Both the position numbers and the translations under genes were made by a program. Below are positions 54,261 through 63,661 of a stretch of 64,000 nt of DNA, piece by piece. Position 1 is the first letter of the stretch. Each line of letters begins with the position of its first letter. Below the pieces are notes generated by a model, which saw only the letters and a list, made by a program, of their open reading frames with translations, was not told where the DNA came from and ran no database searches. The stretch comes from Lachnospiraceae bacterium (GTDB lineage: Bacteria; Bacillota; Clostridia; Lachnospirales; Lachnospiraceae), in NCBI GenBank assembly GCA_017521605.1, contig JAFXCD010000004.1:46834-110833 (forward strand), given 5' to 3'.

Positions 54261-55577
54261 ATGGATGCCTCGGGTGTCATACAACTGATTATACTTATTG
54301 TACTTATTTTTTTATCTGCCTTTTTTTCTTCAGCAGAAACTGCCTTCAGTACAGTGAATCGTGTACGTATGCGAACTATGGAAGAAGAAGGAAATAAAAA
54401 GGCAAAAAAAGTCAATTTAATTTTGGATAATTACAGTAAAATGATTAGTACCATACTAATCGGTAATAATATTGTTAATATTGCTGCCTCAGCGTTGGCT
54501 ACAACACTTGCAATCCGTATCAATCTGATTGTTGGTATTGCTACCGGTATTTTGACCTTTGTAGTTCTTCTGTTTGGTGAGATTATTCCCAAAACCTGGG
54601 CTAACCTTTATAATGAAAATATTGCACTTGTTTATAGTACCATTATTTATTTCTTAATGCAGGTGCTCACTCCGGTCATTAAAATTATTGACTTCTTATC
54701 AAAAGCCATCATGCTTCTGTTACATATTGATCCCAATAAAAAGATTAGTACTATGACAGAAGGCGAATTAAAGACTTATGTGGATGTAAGTCATGAAGAA
54801 GGGGTAATTGAGACAGAAGAACGTGAAATAATATACAATGTATTTGATTTTTCAGATGCTGTTGCAAAGGATATCATGATTCCCCGCATCAACATGGTTA
54901 CTGTTAATATAAATGCAAGCTATGACAAAGTGTTTTCAGTCTTTAAAGATTCCATGTATACCCGAATTCCCGTTTACGAAGAGGATAAGGATAATATTAT
55001 TGGTTTGATTAATGTAAAGGATTTTCTCCTTACACCTGATCCAGCGCACTTCTCTGTTCGCAACATTTTACGAAAAGCATATTATACTTATGAATTTAAG
55101 AAAAGTGCTGATTTAATGTTGGAGCTTCGTGACTCCACTTCTTCTGTTGCTTTCGTATTAAACGAATATGGTGCAACTATTGGTATGATTACTTTAGAAG
55201 ATTTATTAGAAGAAATCGTTGGAGAAATCCGTGATGAGTATGATGATGACGAAGCAGAATTCATCCAGGAAATAGGCGAACGTACCTATCTGGTAGAAGG
55301 AAGCATGAAGCTGGATGATATTAATGATGCACTGAGTACCGATTTGAATTCCGAAGATTATGACTCTATTGGCGGTATTATCATTGAACATCTGGACCGA
55401 CTTCCTGAAGAAGGAGAGGAAGTTCTTCTAGAGGATGGTACTTCATTAAAAGTAGTAAATATTGACCAAAACCGTATTACACAGGTAAAAATGATTCTTC
55501 CTGAAGCCAACTCATCCAACGAATCCTCTACAGAGGGTTCTGTGACAGTTACTGTCTCCACTGAAGAAAACAAATAA
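54261..55577 (+). CDS. CNNM/HlyC-type membrane protein with CBS pair
   Basis: A 438-residue member of the hemolysin-III-unrelated HlyC/CorC group, often Mg2+ or other cation exporters. The DUF21 (CNNM) membrane region covers about 1-180, with the SAFFSSAETAFST motif and FVVLLFGEIIPKTWAN. Two CBS domains (about 195-320) start with KDIMIPRINMVTV. The CorC_HlyC domain (about 345-425) has the YLVEGSMKLDDIN and YDSIGGIIIEHL blocks. An AAAGGAG ribosome binding site precedes the ATG. It has its own promoter and terminator on the plus strand. Confidence 0.92.
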   Translation: MDASGVIQLIILIVLIFLSAFFSSAETAFSTVNRVRMRTMEEEGNKKAKKVNLILDNYSKMISTILIGNNIVNIAASALATTLAIRINLIVGIATGILTFVVLLFGEIIPKTWANLYNENIALVYSTIIYFLMQVLTPVIKIIDFLSKAIMLLLHIDPNKKISTMTEGELKTYVDVSHEEGVIETEEREIIYNVFDFSDAVAKDIMIPRINMVTVNINASYDKVFSVFKDSMYTRIPVYEEDKDNIIGLINVKDFLLTPDPAHFSVRNILRKAYYTYEFKKSADLMLELRDSTSSVAFVLNEYGATIGMITLEDLLEEIVGEIRDEYDDDEAEFIQEIGERTYLVEGSMKLDDINDALSTDLNSEDYDSIGGIIIEHLDRLPEEGEEVLLEDGTSLKVVNIDQNRITQVKMILPEANSSNESSTEGSVTVTVSTEENK

Positions 55578-55593
55578 TACTACTGATACAATC

Positions 55594-55619
55594 AACGCCG
55601 GGATGGATATCCCGGCGTT
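55594..55619 (+). terminator. Terminator of the CNNM/CBS gene
   Basis: Perfect 11-bp GC-rich stem AACGCCGGGAT / ATCCCGGCGTT with a 4-nt loop, then CTTTAT. It can act for both the plus-strand gene and the convergent amidase gene. Confidence 0.8.
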
Positions 55620-55626
55620 CTTTATG

Positions 55627-56154
55627 TTAATAAATCGTTTCCAATATACCATCCGCAATAGCCTGTGCCACATCATCAAACCGGGCATCTAACAAGGCGT
55701 TGTCAGCATCTGTGTTAATAAATCCCACTTCCACCAATACTGCCGGCATTTGGGTACGTCTTAATACTGCCAAATTGGTTCTTTCATTCACTCCCTGATT
55801 TTCAAATCCCACTTCTTCCAATTCCTCATTAATATTGTAAGCAAGTCTGGCTGCTTCCCCATAACGATTATATACCAGAGTTTCAATACCTGTATATTGA
55901 TTCGGCATAGGACTGGAATTCCTATGAATTGACACAAAAAAATCCGCGCCGGTCTGATTTGCCTCCTGCGCTTTTTGTAAAGGTGTTTCAAAAATATCAG
56001 TTTCCCTGGTATAGTAAACCTCCACACCTTTGGCTTCCAGTATACTTCCCACCGCCTGTGTCAATGCTAATGCTTCATCCTTTTCCTGTCTGCCATTATA
56101 TATTGCTCCCGGATTTTCACCGCCGTGCCCTGCATCTAAAACAACTAAAGCCAT
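55627..56154 (-). CDS. N-acetylmuramoyl-L-alanine amidase (Amidase_3)
   Basis: Zinc amidase cleaving the MurNAc-L-Ala bond. The catalytic domain fills the protein: DAGHGG (first zinc His), KDEALAL (Glu), SIHRNSS (second His) and the catalytic glutamate in VEVGFINT. No signal peptide or wall-binding domain is visible, which is unusual because the substrate is outside the cell. CwlD of bacilli is similar but has a signal anchor. The ATG at 56154 has GAGGG upstream; an ATG five codons earlier lacks one. Confidence 0.9.
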   Translation of the reverse strand: MALVVLDAGHGGENPGAIYNGRQEKDEALALTQAVGSILEAKGVEVYYTRETDIFETPLQKAQEANQTGADFFVSIHRNSSPMPNQYTGIETLVYNRYGEAARLAYNINEELEEVGFENQGVNERTNLAVLRRTQMPAVLVEVGFINTDADNALLDARFDDVAQAIADGILETIY

Positions 56155-56256
56155 AAATCTTTCCCTCATAAACTTATTACTATAGTGTATGTAATATTCT
56201 TTCCTACTGTGTCAGTTCAAATCGTCTTAAAAGTCCAAAAAATTCAAAAAAATCTC

Positions 56257-56285
56257 TTGCCTTTTCATTGAAACTATGTTAATAT
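56257..56285 (+). promoter_or_regulatory. Promoter of tRNA-Leu
   Basis: TTGCCT (56257-56262), a 17-bp spacer and TAATAT (56280-56285), with an overlapping TATAAT at 56283-56288. It lies about 25 bp upstream of the tRNA. The exact -10 is uncertain. Confidence 0.5.
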
Positions 56286-56309
56286 AATTTTTGTCGTTAG
56301 AGACAATAC

Positions 56310-56392
56310 GCCGGCGTGTCGGAATGGCAGACGAGGCAGACTCAAAATCTGTTGTGGGCAACCACGTGCGGGTTCAAGTCCCGCTGCCGGCA
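56310..56392 (+). tRNA. tRNA-Leu (anticodon CAA)
   Basis: An 83-nt class II tRNA with acceptor GCCGGCG / TGCCGGC. The anticodon loop CTCAAAA gives CAA, which reads TTG. The long variable arm (TGTGGGCAACCACG region) and T-loop GTTCAAGTC are present. CCA is not encoded. Confidence 0.95.
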
Positions 56393-56394
56393 GT

Positions 56395-56421
56395 AAAGAG
56401 ATAACTATATGTTATCTCTTT
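56395..56421 (+). terminator. Terminator of tRNA-Leu
   Basis: A 9-11 bp stem AAAGAGATAAC / GTTATCTCTTT with a TATAT loop, running into a T7 tract. It begins 3 nt after the tRNA. Confidence 0.88.
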
Positions 56422-56455
56422 TTTATTAGTTATTATTATTACAAAGGAGACCACC

Positions 56456-57370
56456 ATGAAAGCCTGTAAAAACATATTTAATATTTCAGGTATCATATTG
56501 GCTATTTTTTTAAGCCTCTTTACCTTTGCCACCCTTCTTACAACCCCTGTTGTATCTACTTGTACTTCTCTATTACAACCTCAAACTATACAACAGTTCC
56601 TACAAAACATGAATTTTTCCGAACAACTGGAAAACACTTTAAAAGAATCCGCTCTTACAGATTTACAGAATTTGGATGTTAAATTCATTGATGACCTAAT
56701 AGCTTCTGAGCTCATGAATGATATTATGCAATTATACATTGATAATATGATTGGTTTATTAGAAAAAAACAGTGTAGAGAACATCAGCCAACAGCAAATA
56801 CAAACTCTTTTAGTGAAACATACTCCAACCTTAACTACTATGATTCATCCTTATCTGCCTAAGGAGATCCCTCTTTCTGATTCAGATATTAACAACTATG
56901 CTTATGCCATGTTGGAGCCTGCACTCTTAACTTTGGTTACGGAACTTCCTACCTTGGAAGATTTTGGTATTGATAACACCACACTTACTTTGATACATAT
57001 GTTGTATAGTGGAACCTTACTAAAATATTGTATACTTGCTATAGGAATTCTTTCATTACTTATATTTCTTTGCCGTTTCCCAAGATTCAAAGGTTTAATG
57101 TGGCTTGGTGTCATCTATTTATTGAGTGCAATGATTTTATTCCTTGTTTCAGAAAACGTTAAAGCCCTTTTTACCAATCTTTTATCAACAGAGAGCTATG
57201 AATCTTTTTTTCTTGTTATTGAACCTATTATTGACCTGTTTAAAACAGAGCTAACCACTTATGGACGCACTATTATTATACTTGGTTTTGTTTTCAGTAG
57301 TATATTTATCTTTGGAAGACTTCTTTTTTCCGTCAAAACCAGAACTGACAATAAACAATTAGCTGCATAA
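56456..57370 (+). CDS. Four-helix membrane protein of unknown function
   Basis: I do not recognise this 304-residue protein. One N-terminal transmembrane segment (about 11-32, with a leading MKACKNIFNISG) precedes an extracytoplasmic helical domain (about 33-175) rich in Leu, Thr and Asn. Three further hydrophobic segments (about 190-210, 218-238, 270-295) end in a basic tail. AAAGGAG precedes the ATG by 7 nt. The tRNA-Leu terminator lies just upstream, so its promoter must be in the short gap or it depends on read-through. A terminator follows directly. One large soluble domain plus four helices could fit a sensor or a transport accessory; no function is claimed. Confidence 0.75.
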   Translation: MKACKNIFNISGIILAIFLSLFTFATLLTTPVVSTCTSLLQPQTIQQFLQNMNFSEQLENTLKESALTDLQNLDVKFIDDLIASELMNDIMQLYIDNMIGLLEKNSVENISQQQIQTLLVKHTPTLTTMIHPYLPKEIPLSDSDINNYAYAMLEPALLTLVTELPTLEDFGIDNTTLTLIHMLYSGTLLKYCILAIGILSLLIFLCRFPRFKGLMWLGVIYLLSAMILFLVSENVKALFTNLLSTESYESFFLVIEPIIDLFKTELTTYGRTIIILGFVFSSIFIFGRLLFSVKTRTDNKQLAA

Positions 57371-57373
57371 TTG

Positions 57374-57402
57374 AAAGAGGGTGCCATAGTGGCATCCTCT
57401 TT
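57374..57402 (+). terminator. Terminator after the four-helix membrane protein gene
   Basis: A 12-bp stem AAAGAGGGTGCC / GGCATCCTCTTT (one mismatch) with a 5-nt loop, then TTTATTT. It may also act on the minus strand for the convergent carboxypeptidase gene, though its T-run there is weak. Confidence 0.85.
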
Positions 57403-58446
57403 TTATTTAAACTCCATCTTCACTTCCATATCATTCCCTTGTACACTTACTTCAGCCAGACTTCCCATCACTATTGGTAACATAGGTGGCAAATGTCCTA
57501 CATCTGCATCCATAATTACAGGCACATTGTATTTTCCAGCCACCGCCAATACTGCTTCATATGCATCCAGTCCCATCATATCTTCGCCATTCCTTGGGCG
57601 ACCAAATACAAATCCTTTCACATGCTGAAACCATCCTGCATGCTCCATCTGCCACATGGCCCGCCGAATACCAAAGACATTCAACTCACAGGCTTCTATA
57701 AACCAAAGAATACCATCCTCTTTGTACTTTTCGATGAATTCTGTGGTTCTATCATAATTTGTTCCTATCAAATTAATCAGGCAATCCATACAACCGCCCA
57801 GAATACGCCCAGACATGGATATAGCCCGGTTTTTATCCCAAAACTGATTTTGATTAAAAACCTTTAACACTTTGGATTCCGTAGTATTATAAGGTACTAA
57901 TGGATTCTCCTCACTTTTTAAGGACTCCTTCTCCCACATTTCATATCCTACGAAGTTATTCTTTTCACCTTTTAAAAGCTCCAACACATCCTGTAAAGAC
58001 TCATGCCAGGGTTCCATCCCATAGGCACCTGCGCAGGGACCATAAATACCGGCTGTATCACAAATAGTAGTCAACAAGTATGTCATATTGGTATTATCGG
58101 AATATCCCACATACCATTTGGGTTCTGCATTTTTAATCGCTTCAAAATCCACAAAATCCAGTATCTCACACATTAATTCCCCGCCACCGCATGAAATTAA
58201 TACATCATTGTCTTTGTCCAGATACATCTCAGTTAACTCCGCTCCACACTTTTGCGGCGTGTTACTGATACCAACCCCACAATTGGAATAAGCATTTACT
58301 CCCGGATTGGTTTTATACCCTAATTTCTGCCATTTCTTTAATCCATTTTGAAAAGCAGAATAGTACGGTTCTGTTGCACAACCAAAGGATGGTGCCGGGA
58401 AACCGATACTCCCGCCCTTTTGTAAGCTTTTTGGATATTTCATCAT
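57403..58446 (-). CDS. S66 family LD-carboxypeptidase or MccF-like peptidase
   Basis: Serine peptidase of family S66, whose members are LD-carboxypeptidases (murein recycling) or MccF-type hydrolases that give microcin C immunity. The catalytic triad is visible: Ser in VGYSDNT (near residue 115), Glu in FIEACELN (near 240) and His in DADVGHLPPM (near 320). The N-terminus PAPSFGCAT is family-like. Length 347 is at the long end and closer to the MccF branch. No signal peptide is present, in line with cytoplasmic murein recycling. It lies alone, 15 bp from ung. Confidence 0.88.
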   Translation of the reverse strand: MMKYPKSLQKGGSIGFPAPSFGCATEPYYSAFQNGLKKWQKLGYKTNPGVNAYSNCGVGISNTPQKCGAELTEMYLDKDNDVLISCGGGELMCEILDFVDFEAIKNAEPKWYVGYSDNTNMTYLLTTICDTAGIYGPCAGAYGMEPWHESLQDVLELLKGEKNNFVGYEMWEKESLKSEENPLVPYNTTESKVLKVFNQNQFWDKNRAISMSGRILGGCMDCLINLIGTNYDRTTEFIEKYKEDGILWFIEACELNVFGIRRAMWQMEHAGWFQHVKGFVFGRPRNGEDMMGLDAYEAVLAVAGKYNVPVIMDADVGHLPPMLPIVMGSLAEVSVQGNDMEVKMEFK

Positions 58447-58461
58447 TTTCTCCTTATATCT

Positions 58462-59136
58462 TTATACATCCTCAATCTGCCAATCAATAGGTACCATCTT
58501 ATTATGTAACAAGAATTGATTGGTCTGACTAAAGGGCTTACTGCCAAAAAAACCTCTGTAGGCAGATAATGGACTGGGATGTGGCGCCTCTAAAATCAGA
58601 TGCTTGGGATTATTCAACATACCTTTTTTCATCTGTGCCGGACGCCCCCAAAGAATAAACACAATTGGTCTGTCCTGCTTATTCAATGCTTTTATAGCCG
58701 CATCCGTAAATTCTTCCCAACCTCTTCCACGATGAGAATTGGCCATATGTGCCTGTACAGTCAAAACTGTATTCAACATCAATACACCCTGCTTCGCCCA
58801 CTTTATCAAATATCCGTTATTCGGTATCTTACACCCCAAGTCATCATGCAATTCCTGATAAATATTCACTAAAGAAGGTGGGATATCTACCTCCGGACGC
58901 ACCGAAAAACACAAGCCATGTGCCTGCCCATCATTGTGGTATGGATCCTGACCAATGATTACCACCTTTACCTGACTTAATGGCGTAAGATGAAATGCGG
59001 TAAATATTTCATCCGATGGCGGAAACACTTTCTTTGTATTATATTCGTTCTTTACGAACTCATATAGCCTGGCATAATAAGGCTTCTTAAATTCCGTTTC
59101 CAATTCTGCCAGCCAATCGTTACTGATCATACTCAT
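58462..59136 (-). CDS. ung: Uracil-DNA glycosylase
   Basis: Family 1 UDG removing uracil from DNA. The water-activating motif GQDPYHNDGQAHGL is near residue 63, the uracil-binding LMLNTVLTV region is near 121, and the DNA-intercalating HPSPLSAYRGFFGSKPF loop is near 188. Length 224 is normal. The ATG at 59136 has GAGGG about 7 nt upstream. It is separated from hisF by 29 bp in the same direction, with no promoter visible between. Confidence 0.97.
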   Translation of the reverse strand: MSMISNDWLAELETEFKKPYYARLYEFVKNEYNTKKVFPPSDEIFTAFHLTPLSQVKVVIIGQDPYHNDGQAHGLCFSVRPEVDIPPSLVNIYQELHDDLGCKIPNNGYLIKWAKQGVLMLNTVLTVQAHMANSHRGRGWEEFTDAAIKALNKQDRPIVFILWGRPAQMKKGMLNNPKHLILEAPHPSPLSAYRGFFGSKPFSQTNQFLLHNKMVPIDWQIEDV

Positions 59137-59165
59137 TCATTTACCCTCTTGTAAATCTATACTAA

Positions 59166-59927
59166 CTAAAGACGTACTGATACACCTTTATCTCTTAGAT
59201 ATTCCTTTACCTGACGAATCTCCAACTCTTTGTAATGAAACAACGAAGCAGCCAATGCAGCCTCTGCACCACCTTCTGTAAAAGCTTCATGAAAATGTTC
59301 TAAAGTGCCCGCACCACCGGATGCAATAACAGGGATCTTTACCACACTGGATATTGTTTTCGTAAGCTCTATATCATATCCTGCCTTAGTACCATCACCG
59401 TCCATACTGGTGAGAAGGATTTCACCTGCACCCATTTTTTCAGCTTTGATGGCCCATTCTATGGCATCCATAGCCATATCAACGCGCCCTCCATTTTTGT
59501 AAATATTCCAACCAGTTCCATCTTCACGTTTTTTTGCATCGATAGCTACTACCACACATTGACTTCCAAATTTATCTGCAGCATCACTAATCAACTGTGG
59601 ATTCATAATAGCAGCCGAATTGATGGAAATCTTATCAGCACCTTCACGTAACAAAATCTTAAAATCATCAACTGTACGAATTCCACCGCCAACAGTAAAA
59701 GGAATAAATACTTTACTGGCAACCTGACGCACCCATTCCAGCTGGGTAGACCTGGAATCTGCAGACGCGGTAATATCCAGAAACACCACTTCATCTGCAC
59801 CAGCTTTATCATAAGCGGCTGCAACTTCTGCTGCATCTCCGGCATCACGCAAATTTACAAAATTAATACCCTTCACTACTCTGCCATCTTTTATATCCAA
59901 ACAGGGAATAATTCTCTTTGTATGCAT
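59166..59927 (-). CDS. hisF: Imidazole glycerol phosphate synthase subunit HisF
   Basis: Cyclase half of the glutamine amidotransferase complex that makes imidazole glycerol phosphate and AICAR. This (beta-alpha)8 barrel begins [16 protein letters not shown] with the catalytic aspartate, and carries VGGGIRT and ASGGAGT for phosphate binding and the second catalytic aspartate in TSMDGDGT. Length 253 is normal. It starts 1 bp after hisH, so the two subunits are translated together. The other his genes are not in the window. Confidence 0.97.
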   Translation of the reverse strand: MHTKRIIPCLDIKDGRVVKGINFVNLRDAGDAAEVAAAYDKAGADEVVFLDITASADSRSTQLEWVRQVASKVFIPFTVGGGIRTVDDFKILLREGADKISINSAAIMNPQLISDAADKFGSQCVVVAIDAKKREDGTGWNIYKNGGRVDMAMDAIEWAIKAEKMGAGEILLTSMDGDGTKAGYDIELTKTISSVVKIPVIASGGAGTLEHFHEAFTEGGAEAALAASLFHYKELEIRQVKEYLRDKGVSVRL

Positions 59928-59928
59928 T

Positions 59929-60549
59929 TTAAACTTCCCCCTTTACTACATTAATAAAATTCTCCAATATCTTCATTCCCACTGCAGAACTTTTCTCCGG
60001 GTGGAACTGACAGGCAAATACATTATCCTTTTCAACAGACGCCTGAATAGTTACACCATAGTCACAGGTTGCTCGTACAATCTCGGCCTCCTCTGCCTGC
60101 AAATAGTAGGAATGTACAAAATATACATAAGAATTCTCAGGGATATCCTTAAATAATCTTCCCATATTAGGATAAGCCAGGTTATTCCAGCCAATATGTG
60201 GAATCTTCACCCCTTCCCCTTCCGGAATCCGAACAATTTTCCCCTTAAGCAAACCTAATCCTTCCACACCCGGAGTTTCCTCGGAAGATTCAAACATCAA
60301 TTGTAACCCCAGACAAATTCCTAAAAATGGTATTTTCTTTTCTACCACATCATATATGGTTTTTACCAAATCGTAATCATGTAATTTCTGCATTGCATCA
60401 CCAAAAGCACCTACTCCCGGCAAAATCACACCATCTGCCCCAAGAATTGTCTGTTTGTCTCTGGTAACTACCACATCCTGTCCCAAAGCCACAAGTGCCT
60501 TCTCTACACTTTTAATATTTCCTGCATCATAATCAATTATTGCTATCAT
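59929..60549 (-). CDS. hisH: Imidazole glycerol phosphate synthase subunit HisH
   Basis: Glutaminase half of the HisHF complex, delivering ammonia to HisF. The class I amidotransferase triad is the nucleophile cysteine in GICLGLQLM (near residue 79) and His/Glu in CQFHPEKSS (near 185). The N-terminus [18 protein letters not shown] is typical. Length 206 is normal. It follows the 457-residue Lys/Glu-rich membrane protein gene by 21 bp, an unusual partner for histidine synthesis. Confidence 0.97.
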   Translation of the reverse strand: MIAIIDYDAGNIKSVEKALVALGQDVVVTRDKQTILGADGVILPGVGAFGDAMQKLHDYDLVKTIYDVVEKKIPFLGICLGLQLMFESSEETPGVEGLGLLKGKIVRIPEGEGVKIPHIGWNNLAYPNMGRLFKDIPENSYVYFVHSYYLQAEEAEIVRATCDYGVTIQASVEKDNVFACQFHPEKSSAVGMKILENFINVVKGEV

Positions 60550-60570
60550 TTTTTCACCTGTCTATCCTTT

Positions 60571-61944
60571 CTATTGAGAAAGTCTATCCTTTTCTTCCGG
60601 TAAAATATCCGGATATTTTTTATTTAATGCTTCTATCTTTTCTTTTTCTTCTGCAATTGCAGCCAATGCCCTGGTATAATCTACATCATCTTCCAATGCT
60701 GCAATTTGCTTAATTAGTTCTACATCCGTCTCATATTCTTCTAGCAACACATCCTTTACCTGATGATAGGTATCCTCTACAAATTCCTGACCATTCCATG
60801 TTTTGGCATCTTCTAAATGCTTGGGATACTGATGTACATATTGTGTTAATTCATCTAATCCCTCCAGCCATTTTCCCTCCTTCACATATGAACTATAATC
60901 GCGCCAGAAAATATCTGTCTTTAATATACATTCAGAACGCTTATACATAGCCCATTGACTATCATTCATCTTCTGACCATATAAAAGCTGATAACATTCT
61001 AAATAATTCTTTTCTTCATAAGCTTCTTCAGCTAAACGCTTATTGGCATGAGCAGTAAAGTAAAAACTTACCACAAGAAATCCTAACATTATTAAAATAC
61101 TTGCGGCAAAAGTCATAATCACTTTTTTCTTATGTGGTGGTTCTTCCTGCTCCGCCTCTAATTCCAATATAGCATCTGCAATAGTAGCTTTTTCCTTTAC
61201 CTTTTCTCTAATTTCCTGATTTTCTTTTTTACTTTTCTTTTCCTTCTTTTCTTTATTCTTTCCTTTTTTATCTTTCCCTTTACTTTTAGTCTTTTTTTCT
61301 CTTATTTCCTCTTCTTCTGTATTATTAACTTCTTTCTTATTCTTTTTCTTTTCTTTCTTCCCTTTTTCTTCCTTTAATGACTCTTTTGGTGCATTATCGT
61401 CATTCATATTACCTGATAATAATACCAATGCGTCACTCATTGAATTATCTTGTATGTTATATATATTCACATCCCGTTGTGATTCTTTCTCCTGCTGTTT
61501 CTTATCATCCTTCTTAGGTTTCTTCTCTTTTTTCCCTGATCCTTCCTCTATATCTTTTTTATCAGCTTTAGATTTCTTGAACTTTTTCAAAAGTTTAGCC
61601 CAAAAGCTCTCTTTCCCTTTATCACTCTCTCCCGAAAACAAATCCATTGCATCATAAGCAGTCAGGCTCTCCTCCTCCTGACTCTTTAAAATCGCCACAA
61701 CTTCATCATTTACAGCCTGATTGCGTTCAGATTTATTCAACAATTCAGAAATATCCTGTATGGCTTCATCTTCCTGATTATCAAATCCTGCCAGCAAACT
61801 CTCTAAATCTAAATCATCTATAGCCGGCTCCTCTGCTTTCCCTTGTTCCTCATACTGCAATAAAAGCTTCTCAATATCATCCTGCGACATATTCATAGTA
61901 CTTTCCAAACTATTATCTAACGTTTTCTTATCATTTGAATCCAT
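60571..61944 (-). CDS. Lys/Glu-rich single-pass membrane protein with FliM-like N-terminal peptide
   Basis: I do not recognise the whole protein. Near its N-terminus is MSQDDIEKLLLQ (residues 19-30), strongly resembling the SQxEIDxLL peptide of FliM/FliN that binds CheY. A second, similar segment DLDLESLLAGF follows near residue 44. Residues about 110-270 are a very basic and acidic low-complexity stretch of lysine and glutamate repeats. One transmembrane helix covers about 277-297. The outer part (300-457) is helical with TPR-like spacing (EAYEEKNYLECYQLLYGQK). Its gene is near cheV, so a chemotaxis or motility link is possible. Confidence 0.65.
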   Translation of the reverse strand: MDSNDKKTLDNSLESTMNMSQDDIEKLLLQYEEQGKAEEPAIDDLDLESLLAGFDNQEDEAIQDISELLNKSERNQAVNDEVVAILKSQEEESLTAYDAMDLFSGESDKGKESFWAKLLKKFKKSKADKKDIEEGSGKKEKKPKKDDKKQQEKESQRDVNIYNIQDNSMSDALVLLSGNMNDDNAPKESLKEEKGKKEKKKNKKEVNNTEEEEIREKKTKSKGKDKKGKNKEKKEKKSKKENQEIREKVKEKATIADAILELEAEQEEPPHKKKVIMTFAASILIMLGFLVVSFYFTAHANKRLAEEAYEEKNYLECYQLLYGQKMNDSQWAMYKRSECILKTDIFWRDYSSYVKEGKWLEGLDELTQYVHQYPKHLEDAKTWNGQEFVEDTYHQVKDVLLEEYETDVELIKQIAALEDDVDYTRALAAIAEEKEKIEALNKKYPDILPEEKDRLSQ

Positions 61945-61999
61945 AGTTCTTCTTTATTGCCTATTAAGGCTCACCTTTCTTAGTACTATTTTGAAACTA

Positions 62000-62671
62000 C
62001 TATATATCTTTTTCTAATAACCAGTCAATAGAATTTTCTGCAATTGATAATCCCTTATCCTTTAATTCCTCTGCCATATGATATAAATCTGCATTCACTC
62101 GGAAGAATACTGCTTTCTGATTATAATATGCTACTTTTTCAAAGGGCCATCGAATAATAGATGGATATGTCAAATCCATACCCAACTCCAAAACACATAA
62201 CTTTTTGTTTAATGTTCCTTGCAACCATTTTGTATATAATTTCCAGTTTTCCAAGTATCCGTTTTCATCATATTGAGAAGCATAAACATTATTAAGAACC
62301 ATATCTTTACCACATACCGGACATTGCCCAAATCTTGGCTCTTCACCGTTATTTAAACATTTTTCTAACTTCTTCCTGTCTTCTATTGTAAGTACCTGAA
62401 GGCTCTCATCACATTTATTAGTACATTGTTTCAGTTCTACATTTCCACATGGACATACTATACGTTCAGCAGGAAATCCGGCTTGTTTCAAAATACTGTT
62501 TGTACAAACCGTAATTACATAATAATTCTTACCCTCAAGATGTTCTTTCAACGTTTGTAATGCTTCTATTGCCCTTTCTTCAGTCTGATATTTATTTGTT
62601 TCAAATTCTTTTCCAATACCTACCAGAATCAAATCTGCATCGGTTATCTTTTCAATATACTCTCGTTTCAT
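62000..62671 (-). CDS. Degenerate sirtuin-like protein with a zinc site
   Basis: A 223-residue protein that looks related to the Sir2 NAD-dependent deacylases but lacks their catalytic motifs. Its strand LILVGIGKE takes the place of the sirtuin GAGxS. ITVCTNSILKQAGFP stands where THNVDxLHxxAG would be, so the catalytic region is altered. Zinc-type cysteines occur as CPCG, CTNKC and CPVC, and VLELGMDLTYPSIIRWPFEKV fits the late GTS.V.P motif. It may be a ligand-binding or regulatory protein. It is in the same direction as cheV (51 bp away, with a terminator between) and the 457-residue membrane protein. Confidence 0.6.
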   Translation of the reverse strand: MKREYIEKITDADLILVGIGKEFETNKYQTEERAIEALQTLKEHLEGKNYYVITVCTNSILKQAGFPAERIVCPCGNVELKQCTNKCDESLQVLTIEDRKKLEKCLNNGEEPRFGQCPVCGKDMVLNNVYASQYDENGYLENWKLYTKWLQGTLNKKLCVLELGMDLTYPSIIRWPFEKVAYYNQKAVFFRVNADLYHMAEELKDKGLSIAENSIDWLLEKDI

Positions 62672-62693
62672 AATCTATCCTTTTGTAATCAAA

Positions 62694-62713
62694 AAGCCGG
62701 GAAGCCCCGGCTT
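62694..62713 (-). terminator. Terminator of cheV
   Basis: Perfect 8-bp stem AAGCCGGG / CCCGGCTT with a GCTT loop, followed on the minus strand by TTTTTG. It lies 10 nt after the cheV stop. Confidence 0.9.
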
Positions 62714-62722
62714 TTATTCTTA

Positions 62723-63616
62723 TTAGTCTACTAATCCGTCAACAATCTGTACCAAGTTTGCAATCTCAGGTTTAGATAACTGTGCATTTGCACCTAAAGC
62801 CTCACCTTTCTTCTTCATCTCATCATTTACAAGTGAAGAGAAAATTACAATAGGGATATCCTTTGTCCTGTCATCATTCTTTAACAGATATGTTAATCTG
62901 TGACCATCCATTTCAGGCATTTCAATATCTGTTATAATGCATTTTACATTATTATCTAATATACCCTTCTCACAGAAATCCATAATCATATCATATGCTT
63001 CCTGCCCATTCTGAGTATGTATAATTCTTTCATAGCCTGCTAATCTTAAAGACTCTACTATTAACTTATTAAGCAGTGGTGAATCCTCTGCAATAAGTAT
63101 AGGTACATCTCTTCTTTCTCTGACACCTAGTGCTTCAATCTCTGATACCTTTAACCCTGTTTCAGGGGAAATATCAGTAACAATCTTCTCAAAATCTAAA
63201 ATAACGATCAATTTGTTATTAACCTTTACCACACCATTTGATACACCGGCATCAAAAGAAGAAGTTACAGCACTGGGCTTATTAATATCTTTCCATGTTA
63301 ATCTGTGAATACCCATAACAGCTTCTACATGAAATGCAATATCTAAATTATTAAAGTTTGTAACAATAAACAAACCACCCGGCTTAGATTGACCTCTTTG
63401 TAAACAATTCTGTAAATCAATTGCTGTAATCATTGTATCTCTAGGCATAAATACACCTTCCACACTAGGATGTGCATTGGGAATAGGAGTAGGATCAAGG
63501 TATCGTATAATTTCCTTAATTTTAGCCACATTAATACCATAGGAGTTACCATCTACAATAAATTCCAGAATTTCTAATTCATTTGTTCCGTTTTCTAATA
63601 AAATCTTTGTATCCAT
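62723..63616 (-). CDS. cheV: Chemotaxis protein CheV
   Basis: CheW-type coupling domain fused to a response-regulator receiver. The CheW domain (1-155) contains GNSYGINVAKIKEIIR and the conserved VEGVFMPRD stretch. The receiver domain (170-297) contains ILIAEDSPL, the phosphoacceptor aspartate in CIITDIEMPEMDG, and a KPE lysine (SKPEIANL) near the end. CheV couples receptors to CheA and helps adaptation. It is the first gene after the rRNA operon and has its own terminator. No other chemotaxis genes lie in the window. Confidence 0.95.
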   Translation of the reverse strand: MDTKILLENGTNELEILEFIVDGNSYGINVAKIKEIIRYLDPTPIPNAHPSVEGVFMPRDTMITAIDLQNCLQRGQSKPGGLFIVTNFNNLDIAFHVEAVMGIHRLTWKDINKPSAVTSSFDAGVSNGVVKVNNKLIVILDFEKIVTDISPETGLKVSEIEALGVRERRDVPILIAEDSPLLNKLIVESLRLAGYERIIHTQNGQEAYDMIMDFCEKGILDNNVKCIITDIEMPEMDGHRLTYLLKNDDRTKDIPIVIFSSLVNDEMKKKGEALGANAQLSKPEIANLVQIVDGLVD

Positions 63617-63661
63617 ATTGCCTCCTCATGCCTAAATTTTGAAATATATATTATTTTACTA

